Shown here in pieces: positions 10,537 to 21,017 of a DNA stretch of 64,000 nt. The notes beneath the pieces were generated by a model that saw only the letters and a list, made by a program, of their open reading frames with translations, was not told the origin of the DNA and ran no database searches. The DNA is from Megamerina dolium (taxonomy: Eukaryota > Arthropoda > Insecta > Diptera > Megamerinidae), in NCBI GenBank assembly GCA_963854835.1, contig OY978530.1, positions 8,218,354 through 8,282,353 on the forward strand, read 5' to 3'. The position numbers and the translations under genes are program-made. Each line of letters starts with the position of its first letter. The stretch's first letter is position 1.

Positions 10537-11246
10537 GGATGGCCTCGTGAGGATCGCAGTATTTACACTTCACTATTCAAGTAGACCACAGCTAAAAAGC
10601 GACTGCCGACTATGAATCCGTTGCCTACATAGTTTAGTCTGCGTCTAGCCACAGCTGGGCAATTGTAAATAACGTGTTCTGCTGTTTCCTGCTATTCAAG
10701 ACAGAGTGGACAGAGATCGTTGTTTACCACAACCATTTTCATCATGTGATAATTAAGTTTACAATGACATGTTAATAGTTCAGTGTACAGCTTGATGTCT
10801 TTTCTGCTGAGGTTCAAGATAGTATCTAGCTTAATGTGTTCAGGGTCAATGAATCTTTTCGACTGCCACATGCCTGTTTGGGCACTCCAGTAATCGGTTA
10901 GACTACCTTTTTCCTTTTGACATATTAAGTTGTTCATGAAGCTACTGTTTACCCCGCAGAAAGGTTCCGGGCCAATGAAAGGAGTGTCTGCGCCCTTTTT
11001 GGCCAGTGAATCTGCCATTTCATTTCCTGCATGCCCCTCGTGTCCCGGTACTCATATTAGAGTCACAGAGTTCCTCTTTGCTAAGGTATTGAGGAGTTCA
11101 AAGCATTCCCAGACCAACTTAGATTGGAACGAGAAATTCATTAGTGATTTTAGATCTGCCTGACTGCCTGAAAGAATGCATATGGTGGTTCCTTGAGTGT
11201 CCCTACGTAGACATTCTCTGACAGATAGCTCTAAGGCGTGGATCTC
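10537..11246 (-). pseudogene. LINE RNase H and C-terminal remnant (copy 2)
   Basis: Duplicate of 4870-5579 with the same stop and the same Asp-to-Gly change. Confidence 0.85.
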
Positions 11247-11561
11247 CGCTGAAAAATGGAATTATAAATCACTTATATCTACGTATATATGATGGATAGT
11301 TAATTTTTATTATTTAGATATACATATATTCTTATATACCATATAAAAATAATTTTTGCGCAATATTAATTTATAATCTATACTTAATTTTTAAAAATTA
11401 TTAAAAATGCATTGTTGCTTGATACAAAAATATAATGACAACATTGTATTTTCTCTTCATAGTTGCAATAACCAACTTTTCGTACTTGTAGTTGGTACGA
11501 TTTTCAATATAATCCGTTGAAAACGAAACGTATTTTGTTATATATATTTCATTTTATTTTA

Positions 11562-11627
<66 letters not shown>

Positions 11628-12044
11628 TTGTTTTGTATTCAACCTAGCTAACCTATTACCTATTTATCATATTCCTTCAGATAAATCCTAACTTGTTCTT
11701 ACTATACTGTGTTTACTATATATTTTTAACCCTCTAGTAGTAATTTCCTTAGGATATTGTATTATTTTTGGATGCATCTTCTATACTTAGGGGAGGGTGG
11801 GGCAAAGATAGTTTAGTAAGACATTTTCGGCTCTAGCGAGCAAAACTGAAAAGATATTCAAAAACGGAAATGTGCGTTAGAAAGCCTGTTTATCTGCTAC
11901 ATTTCCACCATATTGTTTTGCTGTAGCTTGCCATGTTATCGAGCTATAGCCGAAAAACCAAAACAACTTTTTTAACTATTCTTACTAGTTAACATTTCTG
12001 TATGCTGTAAATGAAAGAAAAAAGTGAGTAAAAACACAAATTAA
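11247..12044. repeat. AT-rich stretch with (TA)n at 11566-11618 (copy 2)
   Basis: Duplicate of 5580-6391. The TA array is shorter by about 13 bp, which accounts for the change in period from 5,667 to 5,653 bp. Confidence 0.7.
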
Positions 12045-12853
12045 TTAGTTTTGGCCCTCAATCAGAATCTTCTTCATCACTGCCTTATGGCGTGATTGGT
12101 TTTCGTGGTCTACCACGGCCGCTGCCAGATGGAGTTGGACGCGAGCCTGTGCTGCAGCCAAGAACATCCTGTTCGTCGCTACGATCACCACGACCGGCGA
12201 TTTTTTTGTGTCTTTTTTCGGCAGCTGTCTCCTGCTCGACTCGAAGTGTCTCCATTGACTCACTGCTGGTCAAGATCGCCGTTGATCGTCGCTTTCGCCC
12301 GCGATTCGTCTGCTTTCTTGGCGGCGCTGACAGCAATGGCAGTACAGACTCCATAGTCGTGCTCAAATCTGCCTAAAAAAACTGCGTCAAATCGCTTTCT
12401 ACGTCATTCGTTGGCATTGTGTCATCCAATTCGACGTAAGCAGCAACTTCTTGTTCGGAAATTCTTCATTTTCTTCAGCTTTTGATTCAGGAATTGGGTG
12501 ATCTGTTACACTGGCTGGCATGAAATCCTAATCTGTGAATTTGTTGTCATTAAATGGATAAATGCCAGTGCATTCAAACCCAGCTTCGATGTTTGCTGGC
12601 GTGACAGCTTGTTTGTCTGGCTCATGCAATATGGCCGCAATTTCATTGCTTGTTATTGTTCTGACGGGATGATTTCGCATCCACGTATCGCACGAACGAT
12701 TGACTGCTGTTTTCGATGGTCCGAACATGCTGCGGTCAAGCGGTTGAAGTTTGTGGGTGCAATACGGCGGGAATGGGACGACATGAATGCCATACTAGAC
12801 GCAGAAATCCAACGCTTTGATTGAGAGATGAGATTCATGTTTGTCAAACAATA
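12045..12853 (-). pseudogene. pogo/Tigger-like transposase C-terminus (copy 2)
   Basis: Duplicate of 6392-7200, including the AT-hook-like tail and the frame breaks. It is followed by a copy of the gene-free spacer (12854-13179). Confidence 0.75.
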
Positions 12854-13199
12854 ACAATCTGGGCTGTTCTTTCTTTCAAACTGAATGGACCGAAAATTTT
12901 ATCATGCATAACAGAGATTACATAGATACAGATACATCAGGTATTCGATAGAACGTTAGATAACTTTAGAAAAACGCGATGGGCCAGCTTTTAGGTGGTC
13001 GCGAAGAGCGCTGCGATAAGAGCACGCGTAACTGTCTTCGACGGCTCGGAAAAACTCGAAATAATAAGATTTCAGTTATATCCTTTTAAGGGTATATTCC
13101 TAACACCTTCTGGGTTGGAAAATTGAAAAAAAAAAAGAAATCGAATTTTTTGAACCAACAAGGTAGAAGACCCCCTTAATCAAATGATATGACCAACAA

Positions 13200-13570
13200 T
13201 TAATCGGAATTATCTTTAAACTTTAAAACTAGATGACGGTTGATCATTATTATGTTCCCTTTCAATTGATTTGCTGATGGATTGTGTATTATTAATATAT
13301 TCCTCTTTCGCATGATTTTTTCAACATGATTTTTTAAATAACAATTCCGCATGAAACTTTTTGTGCACTGGGTGCAATTGAACTTTCAACCTTCGTGTTT
13401 ACTTAACACATGTCTTTTCAAAATTTTCGAGTATTGAGACTCATTTCACAAATATTGCAAATGAAACCTTTCATATTGATGCACGAAATTGAATATGTTG
13501 ATGTGTAATGAGGAGTATTCAACTTTATACGACTTTTATAAGACTGTGCCTCCAAACACATTAGCCTCAT
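13200..13570 (-). pseudogene. Zinc-finger ORF, copy 3, frameshifted
   Basis: Third copy of the ORF at 1854-2252. It has the same one-base loss as copy 2 plus private changes at about 13388 (G to A) and 13497 (T to G). It starts the partial third repeat unit, interrupted 110 bp further right by a transposon. Confidence 0.75.
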
Positions 13571-13680
13571 AATATAAACGGTTTATCAACAGGAAATTCT
13601 TATCAGTAAAACCGCAATCATTTCCTGTTTGAATTTTTACACGCGTAGTTATTGTGAAATACATATATTTATTTTCAGTA

Positions 13681-15282
13681 CAGGGCGGGAAATAGCTATA
13701 AGGGACAAACATAATATTTCCAAAAAAAAATTAATAGCTTATCTTAAGTCTTCAGTTGGTTCATTTATGAAAGCAGCATAAGAAGGAAATAAAACAGCAG
13801 TGGTTTCAATTAAATTTAAAAACTCTTTATTCATCAAAACATCGGTTTTTTATAAATTCCAAAGGAAATTGCTATAAGGGACAAATTAACAAATTCATTT
13901 TAGTTTAAGTTTAAATATAATTTAAAAAAAAACTAGTACATTGTATGGCCACCTTTTTTTATAATAACGGAAACTAGTCGTCGTGGCATCGAGTTTATTA
14001 ATTTTTGAAGGTCGGAAAAGTCAATTTTCGCCCATTCTTCTTGAATGGCCCTTTTAAGTTGCGGCAAGGTATCGAAATGGCGCCCGTTTTTGTAAACATT
14101 TGTGGAAAGCATACTCCACAAGTTTTCCATCGGATTTAAGTCCGGACTAAGCGCCGGCCAGCTGAGTAAGGGGATATTTTTTGACAAAAAATACGATTTG
14201 GTATGGTTAGCTTTGTGAATGGGCGCGTTATCTTGCTGATATGTCCACGATTCGCCGTGATGTTTTTCAGCAAAGTTTATTAAGACTTCATCCAGGAGTT
14301 CTACATACCGATTAGCATTCCTTTTGTGCGAAATAAAGCAAATAGGAGTCTTTCCTCTATAACTAAAAGCAGCCCATGTCATCAATGAGCCACCTTGAAA
14401 GTTACGCGAATAGCGAGTTTGCTGTGGAGCTCGAATGTCACGCCAGTACTTCTGGCAACCATCTGGCCCATCAAGATTGAACTTTTTTTCGTCGCTGAAT
14501 ATAACAGATTGCCATTGCTCATCCCAAAACTTGTGGTTTTCCGCAAACTCAAGTCTTGCAGCTCTATGGCGTGGTAACAGCTTTGGTTTGGCAAGTCGAT
14601 TTTGATATTTGAGGTTAGGATTGGCGGTCAAAATTTGTTGCACTCTCCTCTTTGTAATATTAAGTGATAGTTGGACACCTTATCTCTCTGGGACTTATGT
14701 TTTTAGTTACCGCTAGACGCTTGATTTCTCGTTTTGTCCGCTCATCCACCTTAGGTTTAGCTCCTTTTCTTTTGGTTGCACAATACTTTTCGGGATTTTT
14801 TAGGAAGCTATGTAAGACATTTTTGCCACGATTCAATTTCGATGCTATTTCCCGTATTGAAACGCCCGAATCTCTATAAGCGAGAATGCTAGCGCGCTCT
14901 TCGTGGGACAGTTGCGTTCCTCGCGGCATTTCACTACAGAATTGTGCTTTTCTTCCAAAATTTTTTTATTTATTATTTGTATAGGTTAAGCAGGCTTTGA
15001 GAAATTTCACGAGCAGCAAGTAATAAAAGCGAGCACCTGTTTTATTAGCTACAAGTGTTCGAATGCACTTGTCCCTTATAATTATTTCCCTCTAGAAATT
15101 AAATCTTCAATTAAGAACTTAGTATAACGGTACTTAATAATAAGGAAATAAAAGAATTTAAATTACCGTTATTTTTGCAATGAAGCAGTGGTCATTTAGA
15201 GACAACAACAAATTTTATTAACAATAAATTTGTGCAAATGCAATAAAAAAATACTTGTCCCTTATAGCTATTTCCCGACGTG
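13681..15282 (-). mobile_element. Tc3-like DNA transposon, full length, 1,602 bp
   Basis: Bounded by a TA target duplication (13679-13680 and 15283-15284). The outer inverted ends share CGGGAAATAGCTATAAGGG after a short mismatched start. Each end has a second, inner copy of the motif: 13861-13885 on the left (GGAAATTGCTATAAGGGAC) and 15067-15093 on the right, so the ends have an IR/DR layout with about 180 bp between sites. The insertion splits ...TTTTCAG-TA-GTATTTTCAAG, which is continuous in copies 1 and 2. The single gene is on the minus strand. Confidence 0.95.
13933..14929 (-). pseudogene. Tc3-like DD34E transposase with one frameshift
   Basis: Cut-and-paste transposase of the Tc1/mariner superfamily, Tc3 group. 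The N-terminal paired-type helix-turn-helix domains are in 14929-14660 (MPRGTQLSHEERASILAYRD, VSIREIA); the catalytic domain is in 14643-13933. The catalytic triad is complete: FSDEKKF (first Asp), QQDNAP (second Asp) and SPDLNPMENLW (Glu), with 34 residues between the last two. The two halves are in different frames and join through a one-base change at about 14686; no other lesion is seen, and the protein ends normally at GGHTMY. Start chosen at MPRG, as in the family. Recently inactivated, or a sequencing/assembly indel. Confidence 0.9.
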
Positions 15283-15306
15283 TAGTCTTTTCAAGATCAT
15301 TCGAAT

Positions 15307-15534
15307 ATGTTATCATTCAAAATTAAAGATTTCATTCGAAAATATGGTGATGTAACAGAATCGCATTGGTTTAAAGTACAAAGTTTATTACAACTTATAT
15401 CAAATGTGCAAAAGGTTGGATTCATAGAATCCAATATTTTTAATTGTCCTTGGAGCAATGATGAGACAACTGTTGGACCTGACACTTGTGCCTGTTATAC
15501 CTTCGAAAAAAACGCTTGGATATGGAAAAATTGA
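15307..15534 (+). CDS. Small unknown ORF A (copy 3, diverged)
   Basis: A 75-residue version of the ORF at 2385-2624. It differs at several residues (for example TES for TET, QSLL for QNLL, SNV for SYV) and lacks four residues through a 12-bp in-frame deletion after FIES, yet stays open to the same C-terminus (WIWKN). It is the right-hand continuation of the third repeat unit after the Tc3-like insertion. Confidence 0.5.
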   Translation: MLSFKIKDFIRKYGDVTESHWFKVQSLLQLISNVQKVGFIESNIFNCPWSNDETTVGPDTCACYTFEKNAWIWKN

Positions 15535-15580
15535 TGTACGAAAAACTTGATCAAAGAATGAGAATGAAATAGATAATAAC

Positions 15581-15760
<180 letters not shown>

Positions 15761-15761
15761 T

Positions 15762-16099
15762 GTGGGTGCCGTAGCTCAGTGGTTAGTGTGTTCGCCTTCT
15801 GATCTGTAGGTCGTGGTTCAATACCCGGCTGATGCATAACAAATTTTATATCGAAAAGATTTTTCTTTCGAATGGTACCCACCTGTCGGCAAGCAATTGG
15901 CAATTCTTCCGACAGTAACAACTTGCCATGAAAAAGCTTCTAAAAAGAACCCTGTGACAAAGCTCAGAAAAAGTGATGTCACAAGTGTTCTGCCGTTCGG
16001 AAACGGCTAAAATAAGTAGGTCCAAAATTTAAGACGCACAACAGTAATAGAAGAGAAGCTCGGCCAATGAGCCCTTTGGGGCTTTAAGTGCCACATATT
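15762..16099 (+). mobile_element. tRNA-derived SINE, full-length copy A
   Basis: About 338 bp. The head GTGGGTGCCGTAGCTCAGTGG carries an A box (TAGCTCAGTGG) and a B box (GGTTCAATACC, about 15814). The body includes TTTTTCTTTCGAA, CCACCTGTCGGCAAGC and GTTCTGCCGTTCGGAAACGG. The 3' end is GAGCCCTTTGGGGCTTTAAG. It sits inside a TA array that continues on both sides, so the target duplication cannot be defined. Best reference copy in the window for this family. Confidence 0.9.
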
Positions 16100-16204
<105 letters not shown>

Positions 16205-16576
16205 TTTATATTTATTTATAATATTATTAATTATAAAATTTATTTTAAAATAAACTTTAAATTTGTACAATTAACAAAACTATTATATATTAATATTATC
16301 TGTGTTTTGCCCTCTCAACCTAAAAGATCTGATATTTTATTCGTAACTTCTCAATATAAGCTGCTCTATCAGCCTTCTCAGTCTCATATATTTTTTTAGT
16401 CGAACTATTAATCTTTTCAGCCTCATTTTTTTTTTTGATTTGTGCTGTCAATGTCTTCGAATATACAGGACGATCTAAATTGTAAATCATATGTAAAACG
16501 TTCTATGCCTGGATGTGAAATTCCCATCAATGTAATCGATCCGCCAATCACTTCAATTTTTACATGGTCCTTTATA

Positions 16577-17878
16577 AAGGGTTATCCATTTCGGTTCAAA
16601 AGTATAGGGTTAGAATTCGACATCAGTCAAACTGAGTTGTTAAAACAATTTCTTTCTTTTTCAGTTCAAAGTCTGACATTTGCGAAAATGGATCGCTTAA
16701 CTATCGCACAACTCATTAAAATTGTAAAAACCTACTACAAAAATGGTGATTCTGCCACAGCCACATTTCGTGCTTTAAGAGGAGATTATGGTTTACATAA
16801 TCGTCCAACTACGCAAGCAATTGGCAAAATTGTGAAGAAATATGAAGAGGCTGGATCGGTTACAGATATTTTAAGGCCTGTGCATCATCGTTTCGCTCGT
16901 ACCACCGAAAATATCGCTGATGTAAGTGAAAGTGTTGCCGAAGACCCGAATGTGTGGATTCCTCGTCGTTCTCAGGAATTAGGACTGTCTTACGGCACAT
17001 TATGGCGTATTTTGCATTTGGATCTAAACCTACATCCATATAAAATCCAGCTCATACAACAACTGAAGCCAGCTGACCATTCAAAACGTCGTAGATACGT
17101 CGAATGGGTGCTTGAACAACAGGCGGTGGACGGCGATTTTTCGAACAAAATTTTCTTCAGCGACGAAGCACATTTCTCACTCGGTGGGTATGTTAACAAA
17201 CAAAATTGTCGTATTTGGGGTTCTGAGAATCCTCAAGTAATTGAAGAGAGGCCACTACATCCACAAAAAGTCACTGCTTGGTGCGCTCTTTGGTCCGGAG
17301 GTGTGATTGGACCTTACTTCTTCGAAAACGACGATGGAACGACTGTCACCGTCAATTCGGAGCGTTATGGTCATATGATAACCGACTTTTTTTTGCCTGC
17401 TATTGAAGAATACGACTTAGAGAATATGTGGTTTCAACAAGACGGTGCCACATGCCACACAACTCGAGCGAATATGGCTTTATTGCAAGAGAAATTTTCT
17501 GGCCGCGTAATTTCTCGTCGTGGCGATATCAAGTGGCCACCAAGATCATGCGATTTGACACCGCTTGACTTTTTTTTGTGGTGCTACGCGAAAGACCGTG
17601 TTTATGCAGATAAACCTTTAACTCTTGAACACCTAAAAACCAACATTCGTCACGTTATGGCTGAGATACCGCCCAATATGTGTCAAAAAGTGGTCGAAAA
17701 TTACCTCAAAAGAATCGATGCTTGCAACAATTCGCGTGGTGGTCATTTAAATGATGTAGTATTTCACACATAATGTCAATGTTCAAACTTTATAATAAAA
17801 AAGAAATATCATGATAAAAAATATTTTATATGTGTTTTATTTACATTTACTTTTGAAACCGCAAAATGGATAACCCTT
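16577..17878 (+). mobile_element. rosa-type (DD41D) mariner-like element, 1,302 bp
   Basis: Inserted at TA (16575-16576 and 17879-17880). The inverted ends are AAGGGTTATCCATTT on the left and AAATGGATAACCCTT on the right, extending imperfectly to about 27 bp (CGGTTCAAAAG against CGGTTTCAAAAG). Removing the element and one TA restores TATAGTAAACGTGAAAC as in copies 1 and 2. It carries one intact transposase gene and a short AT-rich 3' flank. Confidence 0.93.
16688..17773 (+). CDS. DD41D mariner-like transposase, apparently intact
   Basis: A 361-residue transposase read from MDRLTIAQL. The N-terminal helix-turn-helix region includes IVKTYYKNGDSATATFRAL and the DILRPVHHR linker. The catalytic residues are all present: IFFSDEAHF (first Asp), FQQDGATCH (second Asp) and LTPLDFFLW (third Asp), with 41 residues between the last two, the DD41D signature described for the rosa elements of tephritid flies. 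It ends with GGHLNDVVFHT and TAA. The open frame actually starts at 16442, upstream of the left inverted end; that extension is antisense to ORF B and I do not count it as transposase. No stop or frameshift seen, so this is the best candidate for a functional protein in the window. Confidence 0.93.
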   Translation: MDRLTIAQLIKIVKTYYKNGDSATATFRALRGDYGLHNRPTTQAIGKIVKKYEEAGSVTDILRPVHHRFARTTENIADVSESVAEDPNVWIPRRSQELGLSYGTLWRILHLDLNLHPYKIQLIQQLKPADHSKRRRYVEWVLEQQAVDGDFSNKIFFSDEAHFSLGGYVNKQNCRIWGSENPQVIEERPLHPQKVTAWCALWSGGVIGPYFFENDDGTTVTVNSERYGHMITDFFLPAIEEYDLENMWFQQDGATCHTTRANMALLQEKFSGRVISRRGDIKWPPRSCDLTPLDFFLWCYAKDRVYADKPLTLEHLKTNIRHVMAEIPPNMCQKVVENYLKRIDACNNSRGGHLNDVVFHT

Positions 17879-18047
17879 TAGTAAACGTGAAACTTGTATC
17901 AAGTATGGTTTCAAGTCTTTGTCCTCCTCTTGTCATAGTAAACAATAATGTGCTAATCCCATCTTCTGGAGTCAAATAGATTTTTAAGTATTCCTTAACA
18001 ACATCAACTCGAATAATCTTAAAATATTTCCAACCGCCCTTGCATAT

Positions 18048-18435
18048 AGTTTGGTTAATGAAACACGCTTTTGAGTGTATCTTTACGACTGATTTATTGA
18101 AATTCTTTTTCTTACATTCAATCAAAGATGTACATAGGTGCAGAGTGATTAAATAAAGATCTACATAAGCTTATTCCTAAAGATACAAATGCAGACTTAT
18201 TCCTAGGAATACAAATTCACATTTCGTAGTTTAGCTATTGTTGACATAATAGTCACATACAATCGGTTTCATGTTGCGAATAGATGCAGTGTCCGAAACA
18301 GTAGAATGCAGAAACTTGTAAACAGATGCAGCTGCACAAATAAAGTTAATCTGTATGTGGGAATGTGTTCATGATGTGTGGGAATGTTTTGGAAAGTGAG
18401 TGCAGGGTGTTCATGCGAGTGGTCCGCATGTAACT
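18048..18435 (-). repeat. Errantivirus 3' LTR (388 bp)
   Basis: Matches the right LTR apart from scattered substitutions and two length differences: it lacks 9 bp near the start (CGCTTTTGAG for CGCTTGTGTCTCTTTTGAG) and has two instead of five copies of a 26-bp internal repeat (CTTATTCCTAAAGATACAAA...). Confidence 0.95.
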
Positions 18436-18439
18436 CCTC

Positions 18440-19736
18440 CACCCCTAGATTTAACAGTCCCTGTTGAACTTGGGTGTACAGACAGCTCAACATTTACATT
18501 ATTGCTTTTTGTTCTTTTTTTATTTCTTATAAACACTAGGCAACTAACCAATATTACTACCATTACCAGTATTAGGAACGTATGAATACCGTAATTTATG
18601 TTCTTATGCATTTTTAGTTCATTAATTCTTTTAATGTTTTCTACTTGATTTACAATAATTTCTGAAAAGGTTAGTTGTTTTTCAAATCCTAATGTGTGTT
18701 GTTTTCGGGGTATGAATATTTTTCTTGTACAGTAATTTTTGAATTTTGAAATGTTTCTCCATTTATTTCTAGTTTAAAATTGTAGAAATTTATTAATACG
18801 TTGTTTCTTAATCTTATTTCCATACTGCCGCAATTTTGTATCAATTTTATATTATTGGCATTCTTAATTAATATGGAGTCATCTTCGATTCTTTCAATAA
18901 TTGTTTTATTATTGAACCTCAATTTACAATTATTCCTTACAATGCAAGATTTACTTTCTTTTATTATTTATATTGATTACATAGGCATTATTTTCGTCAA
19001 TTTCAAGAGATTGTGTGTTTGGTAGCGGTGTAAGTAACGCCAAGTCTGTCGTAATATAATTAGTTGGTATTTTTATTGCTATAATTAAAGAGTCATCTTT
19101 GTACGATAGTATTCCCAATTTCGCGGATTTTAGCTTGTAATAGTCAATTTGGGATCTTTCAATTTCTTCCGCTGTTAAGATGTTTGGGTGGAGAATGTTA
19201 TGCTTTGCAGTAGCAATGTTGTCTTGAATTTGCCCTATTTTGTCTTCCAAATATTTGATCTTAGACATCTGGTCCGAGAACAACATATGTTTAATTATTT
19301 CGTCGTTTTTATTTTTAATTTCCCTGAGAGCCTCTGTTATTTTTGTTCTATATTTTTCTATTGTATTCTTTAGTAAGTTGGTAGTTTCATTAAAGTGTTC
19401 GTTTATATAGATTTGGTTGTTTAGTGTTTGTATGATATTGTGGTTATTTTTATCTGTTGTTTCCAGGTGGTTTAAAATCTCGTTTCTATCGTCTTCGTCC
19501 ATTAATCCAAAAAGCCATTTATGTGCCGACCCAATGACATTTATTAATCCTCTTTTTCGTCTGTGAGTATCAGTTCGTGTTATAGTGTCAATCTTAGCTT
19601 TAATTATTTTTAGTTCCGCATATAAAATTTCTCTGTCCGTTGTTTTAAACGCCTTTAGATTGCTTTCTACGTTATTTGTTATTTTATTGACGAGTAGTCT
19701 AATTTCCTTTGGGTGGATAACGTGTAAAATTGTTAC
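18440..19736 (-). pseudogene. env: Errantivirus envelope gene remnant
   Basis: Lies after integrase, where errantiviruses carry an envelope gene related to baculovirus F-type fusion proteins. A furin-like site RRKR followed by a glycine-rich fusion-peptide-like segment is read at about 19560-19520; a long helical region follows (19502-18951, with ILTAEEIE). After a frame change there is a further ectodomain piece (18922-18689), and finally a membrane anchor with LILVMVVILVSCLVF and a short basic tail (18611-18411). The first part is in frame with, and directly behind, the integrase stop, so the normal start and signal peptide are not evident. At least one frameshift (near 18940) breaks it. 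Described only as a decayed copy. Confidence 0.8.
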
Positions 19737-19739
19737 GCT

Positions 19740-20978
19740 TTATTCTGTATCTGCTCTATCTGCAGGAATGCGCTGGTGGTTAGCGTCATCGTTAGGAGAA
19801 GTATCATGTGAATAGTTGTCATTTTGCTCCTGCAATTTTAATTTTCGTTTTACTTGTGTTTTATAGGCTTTCTTAAATTTGTTATCTTCTGAAACTAAAT
19901 GGTCTCCTTCTTTCCTAAAATTATTTATCTTTTTATACTTAGGTTGTGTCTTACTAACTCTATAGTTTTTTATGTAACTATTTTCAAAGTTGTTTTCGCT
20001 AGTTCGATTACTCTTTCTGTTGGCGGCGTTTACTTTGTTTACTTTTTGTTTATGTAATTCTTCAGCAAATTTTTTCAAGTCCTGTTCCGACAGTAAATTA
20101 TTTATCAGGTCAATTGGTTTAGTTTTCGTTGTCGAGTGTATCGTATTGTTATAAGCAACTATTGCTTTAAACATTTTCTCTTGTAAATCATCCGTGTTGT
20201 TTGTGTCTACGTTAAAAAGTCTTACATGCTCGTTTAGTGTCGAATGTAGCCTCTCTAGGTCAGCGTTGCCAGTTTTATTATAGGTTTTTGTTAGGTGTAG
20301 GTCAATTTTATTGTCCTTCAAAAACTGTTTTATCGGTGCTGTATCTAATTCGGTATCTGTTACCAATGTATTGGGTTTACCTAAGTATTGGATTCTTTGT
20401 TTGATTGCGTCTATTATGGATACCCATGTTCTGTCCTTTAATGGATGAGCTGTAGCATATTTTGTTAGTTTATCAATACTCGTGAGATACATTACGCTTC
20501 TTTGTGGGTACCAAATATCGAAGTGAACAATTTCGTTGTTTTTCTCAGGTGTTATAGTAATTTTTAAGTTGTGTTTAATAGGGTTTCGGTCAAATTTCGA
20601 TCTATTACAGATATCACAAATGTTAATGTTGCTTATTTCCTTTTGCAATTTGGGATAATAATGCGTCTTCTTTATTTCTTCAAATATTTCATTTATGCCT
20701 CTGTGGTTATTTTCTAAATGTTTTTCTTCGATTAGTGTCAGGAGCTCCCCCCTATCTACTATATCTGTTAATAATATGTTTGATCGCATAATTCTTAAAC
20801 TTTGATTATTTGAGAAAAATTTTATGTATAGATCTTGGAATTCTAGGAATAGTTTAACATCTGGGCAATGTATTACTGTTAATCCTTTCTGGGGTAAATT
20901 TGCTCTCATTATTTCTAAGATTTCACTCTCTTGGTTTACGCATATTATGTTTCGTATCTTCTTTTTATACAATATCAT
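19740..20978 (-). pseudogene. Errantivirus integrase domain
   Basis: Minus-strand ORF of 412 residues forming the C-terminal part of Pol. It has the N-terminal zinc-binding HHCC pattern (KHLENNHRG ... CDICNRSKF), the catalytic core with Asp in VHFDIWYP and in LVTDTELDT and Glu in DLERLHSTLNEH, and a basic C-terminal tail (RKLKLQEQNDNYSHD). It would insert the cDNA copy into chromosomes. The ORF itself is open, but it is cut off from the upstream RT by stops near 21020, so it is part of a broken polyprotein. Its stop lies directly before the env remnant. Confidence 0.9.
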
Positions 20979-21017
20979 TTTCGTTATTGATTGTCGCTGT
21001 GCCTTCTTAAGAACTAG

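Larger units (their letters stand above)
1861..13179. repeat. Two tandem copies of a 5.66-kb block (1861-7526 and 7527-13179)
   Basis: The block starting TCAAATGATATGACC at 1861 begins again at 7527 (5,666 bp later) and again at 13180 (5,653 bp later). Copies 1 and 2 carry the same features in the same order (zinc-finger ORF, small ORF, CA/TA tract, second small ORF, RTE piece, SINE, RNase H remnant, TA tract, pogo remnant) and are nearly identical by eye; the 13-bp length difference is mostly in TA tracts. The third copy contains only the first 1.3 kb of the unit and is broken up by later insertions. The near identity means a recent duplication or an assembly duplication. Confidence 0.95.
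16320..18047 (-). pseudogene. ORF B copy 3, longer form, split by two transposons
   Basis: Third copy of the gene at 2834-3139. Its start codon is at 29312; the sequence runs to 29260, resumes at 18047-17879 after the errantivirus, and continues from 16576 leftwards after the rosa mariner to a stop at 16320-16322. Positions 16399-16574 are present only here: on the minus strand they encode a further region (for example GGSITLMG), and the C-terminus is a charged, heptad-like segment (KKIYETEKADRAAYIEKL), suggesting a coiled coil. A run of A near 16430 may shift the frame. This copy seems closest to the original gene structure, though destroyed by the insertions. Confidence 0.6.

Noticed and set aside
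15762..15840. Functional tRNA genes at the SINE heads
   Set aside because: A and B boxes are present but the rest does not fold as a tRNA, and the same head recurs with a constant non-tRNA body.
16442..16687. N-terminal extension of the rosa transposase frame, which would give a 443-residue fusion
   Set aside because: The extension starts outside the left inverted end and is antisense to ORF B; the conserved transposase begins at 16688.
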